A stretch of 15,842 nucleotides of DNA, from contig JALOOK010000077.1 in assembly GCA_025454445.1 (NCBI GenBank), forward strand, positions 1 to 15,842, given 5' to 3'. Source of the DNA: Oscillatoria sp. Prado101 (GTDB lineage: Bacteria > Cyanobacteriota > Cyanobacteriia > Cyanobacteriales > Oscillatoriaceae). The position numbers and the translations under genes are program-made. The notes beneath the pieces were generated by a model. That model saw only the letters and a program-made list of their open reading frames with translations, was not told the DNA's origin and ran no database searches. Positions 7,185 to 12,588 of this stretch are shown here, one piece after another (position 1 is the stretch's first letter; each line of letters begins with the position of its first letter).

Positions 7185-9698
7185 TTACTGCTGAATGGGT
7201 ATCTCAATCCAAAACTCGGTTCCTTTCCCCGGTTCAGAGAAGCACTTCAAGACACCCCGGTGCTTTTCCACCACAATTTGATAGCTGATGGACAGCCCCA
7301 AGCCAGTGCCTTTCCCCACCGGCTTGGTTGTAAAGAACGGGTCAAAGATGCGCCCCAAGATATCAAGCGGCATGCCGGGACCGCTGTCGGCAATCGCAAT
7401 GCGAGCGAATTGGGTACTGGGCATTGGGCATTGGGCATTGGGCATTGGGAATTGCGAAGAATCTTCCCCATGCCCGGTGCGCCCGGGGCCATGCCCTATT
7501 GAAGTGCGAATCCGAATAGTAGGGGATGGTGCTTGGTGCCCCATTTCCAAAGCGTCGATGGCGTTGCTGAGGATGTTCATCAATACCTGGTTCAAAGAGC
7601 CGGCGTAGCACTCCACCAGTGGCAAATTGCCGTACTCTTTTACTATTTCAATCGCCGGTCGGTTTGGCTTGGCTTTGAGCCGGTGCTGCAAAATCAGCAG
7701 GGTGCTCTCAATTCCTTCGTGGATATCTACCAGCTTCATTTGCGCTTCATCCAGGCGGGAGAACGTGCGCAGCGCCAGAACAATCTCGCGGATGCGGTTC
7801 GCGCCCATTTTCATAGATGCCAGCAATTTCGGCAGATCCTCAACGATAAATTCTAGGTCAACCGCTTCGGCGTGTTGCTGAATTGCCCGGTTAGGGGTAT
7901 AGTGCTGCTGGTACAGTTTCACCAGTTCTAGCAAATGCTGGCTGTACTGCGAGGCGTGGGTGAGGTTGCCGTAGATAAAATTGACGGGGTTGTTGATTTC
8001 GTGCGCCACACCGGCCACCATTTGGCCGAGGCTGGACATTTTTTCTGTCTGAACCAGCTGCGCTTGTGTTTGTTGCAATTCCCGCAGAGCCCCTTCCAGC
8101 TGCTGCGATTTTTCTTTATACCGCGCTTTGGATTGCCGCAACGCTGCCTCAACTTTTTTGCGCTCGGTGATGTCTGAGGAAATGCCCAGTAAATACTTGG
8201 GTTTTCCCGATTCGTCAAAAATGGGAATTTTGCGCGTGTGCAGGATTCGCTCGCCCAAGTGCGGTGTCTGGATGACTTCTTCTGGGATGTCGGCAAGTTG
8301 GCCACCGGCGATCACTTGCCGGTCGAAGGCTATTCGCAAAGGAGCCTCAGCTGCGGGGAACAATTCGCACACCGTCTTGCCGAGTGCGGCTGCTTTGGAA
8401 TATCCAAACACTTCCTCGCTGGCTTTATTCCAGACCAAGAACCGCAGGTCAGCGGCGTCTTTTATGAACACAGCAACCGGCAGGTTTTCCACCACCTCGT
8501 TCAAGAACTTCTGGGTTTGGCGAATTTCTTCTTCAGCCCGGACGCGCTCGGTGATTTCATAGCGGATTGCTAAATATTGGAAAGGTTTGCCTCGGTCATC
8601 CAAAAAGGGAACAATTGTGCTGTCTGCCCAGTAATAGGTGCCATCTTTGGCTTTATTCTTGATTACCCCTTGCCAAATTTTCCCCCGGGCGATGGTTGAC
8701 CACATCTCCTTAAAGAATTCCTTGGGGTGATGGCCAGAATTGAGAAGGCGGTGGTCTTGACCAATCAGTTCTTCCCTGGAATATTTGGAGATCTCACAAA
8801 ATTTATCGTTGATATGGGTGATCTTCCCGTGTCTGTCGGTGATGGCTACGATGGCAGCCCGATCCAAAGCCAACTTGATATCAGACAGTTCTTTCAGCGA
8901 TTTTCGCAGTTCTTCCTCCATTCGCCGGCGTTCGGTAATGTCCTCCACTAAACCAATGACCAATTCGGGATCGCCGGCACTGTTTCGGATGGCGGAAGCG
9001 ATCAGGTGCCCCCAAATCGCGCTTCCATCTTTACGGATATACCGCTTGTCCACCTGGAAGAAATCTTTTTGACCGGCAATCACGTTTTCGTAAAGTTCTG
9101 CCACGCCTCCGACATCATCGGGATGGGTGAAGTCCGCAAAACTCATCCCCAGCAGTTCGGCTTCGCTATAACCCAACATCTTTTGCAGCATGGCATTACT
9201 TTTGAGAATTCGCCGGTTTTCCAGAGTGGCGGTTGCCATGCCGACCGGCGCATTTTCAAAGATTCTCTCGAACAGCTGCTCGCTTTCCCCGCTCGCTACG
9301 GCCCGCTTCTGATCCGTGATGTCACGCGCCACCGCATAAATCAATTTCTGTTTCGGCTGGCATGTCACATTCCACTGCAGCCACTTGTAGGAGCCATCTT
9401 TGCACCGATACCGATTTTCAAAGCCAATAATGCTCGAACCGCTAGCCAGTTTTTTTCCTTCCGCAATGGTGGATGGCCAGTCCTCTGGATGAACCAACTC
9501 AATCAGGGGTTTGTTTAAGAGTTCCTCCTTCGTAAAGCCCAACGTTCTTTGCCACATCGGGTTCAGGCGCTTCAGGCAGCCATCAAAACCCACAACCCCA
9601 ATCAGATCGTGCGATAGATGGAAAAAAAGATCCGACTCAGCCTCTGAGTAACTGCCATCACTCAGGTTAATAACATCCTCTCCTTCCAGAACAAACAT
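7185..9698 (-). CDS. Orphan soluble sensor histidine kinase with four PAS domains
   Basis: An 837-residue protein. PAS domains lie at about 23-131, 142-258, 272-385 and 398-513, most closing with a DITE/Q-R-type motif (RDITDQKR, EDITERRR, YEITERVR, SDITERKK). A coiled-coil-like linker at 515-555 leads to a HisKA H-box, VAGVAHEINNP, with phospho-acceptor His566. The ATPase domain has the N box (NILSNA at 708-713), G1 (DSGPGM at 771-776), F (FDPFF at 785-789) and G2 (GKGTGLGLS at 795-803), so catalysis should be intact. No membrane segment, signal peptide, GAF or receiver domain is seen, so it should sense an internal cue (redox, gas, light or small molecule) in the cytoplasm. No response regulator lies in the window. 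The start at 9698 is supported by GAGG about nine bases upstream. A 7-bp tandem repeat encodes part of a PMPNAQCPMP insertion at 751-760, between the N and G1 boxes. Ligands cannot be named. Confidence 0.93.
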   Translation of the reverse strand: MFVLEGEDVINLSDGSYSEAESDLFFHLSHDLIGVVGFDGCLKRLNPMWQRTLGFTKEELLNKPLIELVHPEDWPSTIAEGKKLASGSSIIGFENRYRCKDGSYKWLQWNVTCQPKQKLIYAVARDITDQKRAVASGESEQLFERIFENAPVGMATATLENRRILKSNAMLQKMLGYSEAELLGMSFADFTHPDDVGGVAELYENVIAGQKDFFQVDKRYIRKDGSAIWGHLIASAIRNSAGDPELVIGLVEDITERRRMEEELRKSLKELSDIKLALDRAAIVAITDRHGKITHINDKFCEISKYSREELIGQDHRLLNSGHHPKEFFKEMWSTIARGKIWQGVIKNKAKDGTYYWADSTIVPFLDDRGKPFQYLAIRYEITERVRAEEEIRQTQKFLNEVVENLPVAVFIKDAADLRFLVWNKASEEVFGYSKAAALGKTVCELFPAAEAPLRIAFDRQVIAGGQLADIPEEVIQTPHLGERILHTRKIPIFDESGKPKYLLGISSDITERKKVEAALRQSKARYKEKSQQLEGALRELQQTQAQLVQTEKMSSLGQMVAGVAHEINNPVNFIYGNLTHASQYSQHLLELVKLYQQHYTPNRAIQQHAEAVDLEFIVEDLPKLLASMKMGANRIREIVLALRTFSRLDEAQMKLVDIHEGIESTLLILQHRLKAKPNRPAIEIVKEYGNLPLVECYAGSLNQVLMNILSNAIDALEMGHQAPSPTIRIRTSIGHGPGRTGHGEDSSQFPMPNAQCPMPSTQFARIAIADSGPGMPLDILGRIFDPFFTTKPVGKGTGLGLSISYQIVVEKHRGVLKCFSEPGKGTEFWIEIPIQQ
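7422..7449. repeat. Heptanucleotide tandem repeat (CATTGGG x4) inside the kinase
   Basis: Four perfect copies of CATTGGG (CCCAATG on the coding strand), flanked by a degenerate TACTGGG at 7415-7421 and AATTGCG at 7450-7456. This is the cyanobacterial STRR type of short tandem repeat. It lies in the ATPase domain between the N and G1 boxes. Since 7 is not a multiple of 3, gain or loss of one unit would shift the frame and remove the G1, F and G2 boxes. Confidence 0.95.
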
Positions 9699-10223
9699 AA
9701 CTTATCGCCTCTTCTTGTAATCCCTACAGCTTCACAACTCAACAACTATTTATTTTTAAAGTTTAGACGCGAGTCTTGACACTCACCTCCAGCCCCAGTC
9801 AGTGCGAAATTAGGTTGGAAACACCAGCCAGCTTGGTTTTGACGCTACCCCTGCCTGTTTTTCTCGCCCTCTGCCAGCTGTCCGATCCTGACTCCCCGGC
9901 ATCGCGGAGCGCACGGAAGCTATCTGGGCCTATCTAAACAGGTATTTTCTTCAATTAATGCAATTCTATTTTGGCGCTCGCTCTCGAACAGGATATTTAA
10001 ATATATTTTAAGGTTTTACCTTAACACAGTGTTACCTCAGGGGGTAATGTTTGGCTAATGTGTTTTTTAGATTTTCTAAAATTGGCAGAGCTGGGAAAGA
10101 AACTTAATATTCTTAAAATTTCAGTGAGTCATCTGACGGTTGGAAAAGTGGGCAGCCGGCTGCCGGCGGCACGCTACGGAAACCGGCAGGCCGGCGGAAT
10201 CCGCCTGGGGGAACCTGACGAGT
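9699..10223. other. Intergenic region upstream of the kinase
   Basis: This 525-base spacer lies between two minus-strand genes. About 9720-9780 and 9940-10120 are AT-rich and probably carry the kinase promoter, though no clean -35/-10 pair stands out. It contains a 12-bp palindrome ATATTTAAATAT (9993-10004), the dyad cluster 10008-10047, and a GC-rich 14-bp palindrome GGCAGCCGGCTGCC (10151-10164) close to the end of the yjbQ remnant. No coding region is supported. Confidence 0.5.
10008..10047. promoter_or_regulatory. Cluster of three adjoining dyads (operator-like)
   Basis: TTAAGGT-TTT-ACCTTAA (10008-10024), TAACAC-A-GTGTTA (10022-10034) and TTACC-N6-GGTAA (10032-10047) run into one another. 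TTACCT is also repeated directly 16 bases apart. The spacing and symmetry resemble a binding region for a dimeric regulator. It lies about 310 bases upstream of the kinase start. No known operator is recognised. Confidence 0.3.
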
Positions 10224-10644
10224 TCAGTCGCCGGTGACGTGAACCACTAGCTCGCGGATGTGACCGCGCTGCCGGTGCTCCCAGATGTAGATTCCCTGCC
10301 AAGTACCCAGCACAAGTCTCCCTTGGGCAATGGGAATCTGTTCCGAGGTCTTGGTCAGGGCAGTGCGGATGTGGGCCGGCATGTCGTCCGGGCCCGAGAG
10401 CGTTGTGGATGTAGCGCCGGCTGTCCTCTGGCACCAGCTTGGCAAAGAAGTTTTCCAAATCCCGCAGCACGTCCGGGTCAGCGTTTTCTTGGATCAGCAA
10501 GCTGGCAGAAGTGTGGCGCAGAAACAGAGTGCACAGGCCGGTGGCCACACCCGATTCCGCGACGACGGCTTCAACTTTCGAGGTGACTTTGCACAGTGAC
10601 TTGCCGGCGGTTTGAATTTTGAGCAGCTGTTGGTGGTGGGTCAT
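10224..10644 (-). pseudogene. yjbQ: YjbQ/UPF0047 family gene with a single frameshift
   Basis: Starting at the ATG at 10644, the first ~83 codons read as a YjbQ protein (LFLRHTSASLLIQENADPD, then EDSRRYIHNAL). The reading then continues correctly only in another frame (GPDDMPAHIRTAL, SEQIPIAQGRLVLGTWQGIY, ELVVHVTGD) to a TGA at 10224. The switch falls at GGGCCC, 10390-10395. Removing one base there restores an open protein of about 139 residues, the normal family length, including the GTWQ signature. UPF0047/YjbQ proteins are small, widespread and implicated in thiamine-phosphate-related chemistry; the cellular role is not settled. As read, translation runs into an unrelated tail ending near 10174. 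It could be a recent genuine pseudogene, a programmed frameshift or a base-call error. Both halves are well conserved, which favours a recent event or an error. No Shine-Dalgarno is evident. Confidence 0.85.
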
Positions 10645-11277
10645 GGTCTGGTGGCGGTGTGACGGGGGCTAATGATTCCCGACAAGACAGGAGAGCCTTT
10701 TTTAGGGTATCTGTAAAAACGCCGGTGTCGCGTCCTCACACCGGCTCTCCCAGATGTCAGCTGAACTCCTATCTTATCGGAAAAAACTGAGACGCTGAAA
10801 TCGGGAGTTACTGTTTCCTCTATGTAATAGCACTGAGATCGCCAGGGCAGCCACCGGCTCTCGGCAGGAGCCGGCGAGACAACAGCATCAGGGGAGAGGG
10901 AGAGAAGATCGCGCTCAATTCACCCCATCAGAGCTTGTTTATCAAGAGACATCGTGCTAAATTCACCCCCTCCCCCCCTATTTTTTCAGGCAAAAATGAA
11001 ACACCTACACTTCTAAGGAGGGGGGAAAAGGGGAGAGAAACAGCCGCCAGCAGGCACGCCAGGGCTGTTAGCACAAGAACGCATTCAGCCGAGCCCAGAG
11101 GCTTGCAGCCAGAGGAGCATCTGCTGTTTGCCGGTCTAAACTTCACACAACTTGGCAGAAGTGTGAAGAATTGACGAAGCAGCGCCAAAAGCATAGACGT
11201 GCGAGGAGCAATCCCACATAATTTAAATAAGACAATAATTAATATTCGGGCACAAACGACTCGGCTGAGGTGTTGAA
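10645..11277. other. Divergent intergenic region between yjbQ and the PEP-CTERM gene
   Basis: This 633-base region should hold the promoters of both divergent genes. It contains the overlapping stems at 10690-10750, a 7-bp hairpin CCGGCTC-N7-GAGCCGG (10854-10874), a repeated AATTCACCCC near 10917 and 10959, and C-rich then G-rich tracts (about 10963-11040) resembling a degraded cyanobacterial G/C-tract repeat. A TTGACG at 11171 followed 17 bases later by TAGACG is only a weak promoter. No gene is supported. Confidence 0.5.
10690..10750 (-). promoter_or_regulatory. Leader with terminator-like hairpin and competing stem upstream of yjbQ
   Basis: Read on the minus strand, GCCGGTGT (10745-10738) pairs with ACACCGGC (10728-10721) over a 9-base loop and is followed by GTTTTT, which looks like an intrinsic terminator. 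GGAGAGCC (10750-10743) can instead pair with GGCTCTCC (10697-10690). The two stems share three bases, so they exclude each other. The structure ends 46 bases before the yjbQ start codon. This is the layout of a transcription attenuator, but no ligand-binding RNA motif is recognised. Confidence 0.4.
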
Positions 11278-11994
11278 ATGAAAACGAAACTTGTCACTAG
11301 CCTAACTGCTGCCGCTGCCGCCTCTGCGGTAGCCAGCTTCTCCACACCGGCGCTCGCCGCCTCTCTCACGTCCACCAATTATGGAGTGAATGGTATTAAA
11401 TTTGACACCAACACCACCGTCCAGTTTGACTTCCTGGAGTCTCACGGAATGTGGCAGACAGCCCTTGGGGTGTACCGCAAAGACGGCACCCTAGCGGGCA
11501 CCCTGTTTACAGAAGACTTGCGAGGCTCCGATCCGGGCGCTAACGACGCCAACAATGATTGGAAGGGAACCTGCGGCCTGTCGGTGTCCAACTGCACGAC
11601 CACCTTTGACTTTCTCGCTGGGGTGGAATACAAGTTTGGGTTGAGGAAATACAATCCAGCAACGCCGAATGTGGTGAAGAACCCGTATTCCCTGGGCAGT
11701 GATGCCAACAAGGCCAAGTTTGTCTACGGTGGCAGCTACACCTACAACCTCCAAGGGCCAACCTGGATTCAAAATAATCCGGGCAAAAGCCCGCAAACCG
11801 CTACCCTCTCTGTCGGGCTTGACCAGGTGTTAACTGCAATGGAAGATGGATACGACAAGGATTACAACGATTTCATCTTCAAGGCTTCCCCAGTGAAAAA
11901 AGTTCCCGAACCTTCTGCAATACTGGGACTGCTCGGCGCGGGAGTTGCTGGGTTGCTGGGAGTGCGCCGCCGGCGTCACAGCGAAATCGGTTAA
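11278..11994 (+). CDS. PEP-CTERM exported protein
   Basis: A 238-residue protein. Residues 1-27 are a signal peptide with a lysine-containing start, an alanine-rich core and cleavage expected after ALA. The C-terminus has the PEP-CTERM sorting tag: VPEPSAILG at 209-217, a hydrophobic helix to ~219 and beyond, and an RRRR cluster at 220-223. The protein is therefore expected to be exported and its tail processed by an exosortase encoded elsewhere. A segment DGYDKDYNDFIF (190-201) is acidic and resembles the DxDYND motif of DUF4114-type domains found in exported calcium-rich cyanobacterial proteins. Two cysteines (99, 106) could form a disulphide. The middle part is not recognised. The start at 11278 is supported by GAGG seven bases upstream. 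It stands alone, flanked by long non-coding regions. The function is likely extracellular matrix or surface; the specific role is unknown. Confidence 0.88.
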   Translation: MKTKLVTSLTAAAAASAVASFSTPALAASLTSTNYGVNGIKFDTNTTVQFDFLESHGMWQTALGVYRKDGTLAGTLFTEDLRGSDPGANDANNDWKGTCGLSVSNCTTTFDFLAGVEYKFGLRKYNPATPNVVKNPYSLGSDANKAKFVYGGSYTYNLQGPTWIQNNPGKSPQTATLSVGLDQVLTAMEDGYDKDYNDFIFKASPVKKVPEPSAILGLLGAGVAGLLGVRRRRHSEIG

Positions 11995-12215
11995 GAAAGC
12001 GAGCTGGGATTGCAATCAGTCAGAATATTAAAATTTGACAGCCCGCAGTTATTTTGTGCCATTTGTTGAGAATCTCCTGCCTGTGGCCACTCCCTGGCCT
12101 GCCGGTGCTGTGCTTCGATCGGGGTGCGTTGCCAGGAGAGTGTGGGAACCGTGACCGGCATCCCCACCCGTGCGTGTTTTGGCCCATCTTCGGGCTGCTG
12201 GAGGGGATCTCGATT

Positions 12216-12239
12216 CCGGATGCCCGGATGCCCGGATGC
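12216..12239. repeat. Three tandem copies of CCGGATGC
   Basis: CCGGATGC is repeated three times without a mismatch in non-coding DNA. It is too short to class and probably arose by slippage. Confidence 0.8.
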
Positions 12240-12260
12240 CTGAATTTAGGGTTGGCTTTT

Positions 12261-12297
12261 AAGGCTGAAACCAGACTATAACAATAGTTTCAGCTTT
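12261..12297 (+). terminator. Stem-loop downstream of the PEP-CTERM gene
   Basis: AAGGCTGAAAC (12261-12271) pairs with GTTTCAGCTTT (12287-12297) over a 15-base loop, an 11-bp stem with one G-U pair. It is the strongest hairpin after the PEP-CTERM stop codon but lies about 270 bases away and lacks a T-tract, so termination is uncertain. Confidence 0.3.
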
Positions 12298-12414
12298 GAC
12301 AAGCCGCTAATTTAAGGTAAAGCTTTTTCCCAGATTAGAGGGAATAGCTGCCCGGAAACCGGACTTCAGGGACTTTGGATAAATCAATTAACCGGATATT
12401 AGATCGCCGTTTGT

Positions 12415-12481
12415 AGGGGCGGGTTGACGCGAAATATTTCTAACACAGCGAAGATCTGGCGCTTTCCCCGCCCCCGCCCCT
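12415..12481. repeat. Inverted-repeat element with AGGGGCGGG ends
   Basis: AGGGGCGGG (12415-12423) and CCCGCCCCT (12473-12481) are perfect inverted ends around 49 bases that include the palindrome GAAATATTTC (12431-12440). Elements beginning TGTAGGGGCGGGTT are frequent in filamentous cyanobacterial genomes. This copy looks degenerate inside. It carries no gene and may be a MITE-like or REP-like sequence. Confidence 0.5.
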
Positions 12482-12535
12482 GAGGCATGAATGTAAACCA
12501 TATAAACGGAATTTACCCGAGAAGAAGTATCTGGG

Positions 12536-12565
12536 TTGAGAGGGGGGCGGAAGCAGCGTTACAAT
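12536..12565 (+). promoter_or_regulatory. Candidate sigma-70-type promoter of polA
   Basis: TTGAGA (12536-12541) and TACAAT (12560-12565), each one mismatch from consensus, are separated by 18 bases. Transcription would start near 12572, leaving a leader of about 17 bases before the ATG at 12589. That short leader favours this ATG over the TTG at 12583. Confidence 0.45.
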
Positions 12566-12588
12566 GAAACCCTGAAACGGGATTGAAC

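Larger units (their letters stand above)
11995..12588. other. Intergenic region upstream of polA
   Basis: This 594-base spacer contains an 8-bp triplicate, a long stem-loop, a G/C-rich inverted-repeat element and a polA promoter candidate, each listed separately. A short open frame at 12054-12281 lacks a ribosome site and any family resemblance, so it is not called. No other gene is seen. Confidence 0.55.

Noticed and set aside
10174..10223. Extended C-terminus of the yjbQ reading frame without frameshift
   Set aside because: The residues after the GGGCCC site in that frame match nothing, whereas the other frame gives the conserved YjbQ ending.
10935..11174. Open frames on both strands upstream of the PEP-CTERM gene
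   Set aside because: They run through C- and G-rich repeat tracts and show no recognisable protein.
12054..12281. Short plus-strand open frame between the PEP-CTERM gene and polA
   Set aside because: No ribosome site, no family resemblance, and its end overlaps a simple 8-bp triplicate and a hairpin.
12583..12588. TTG at 12583 as the polA start
   Set aside because: The ATG six bases later is a better start codon and leaves a more reasonable leader after the candidate promoter.
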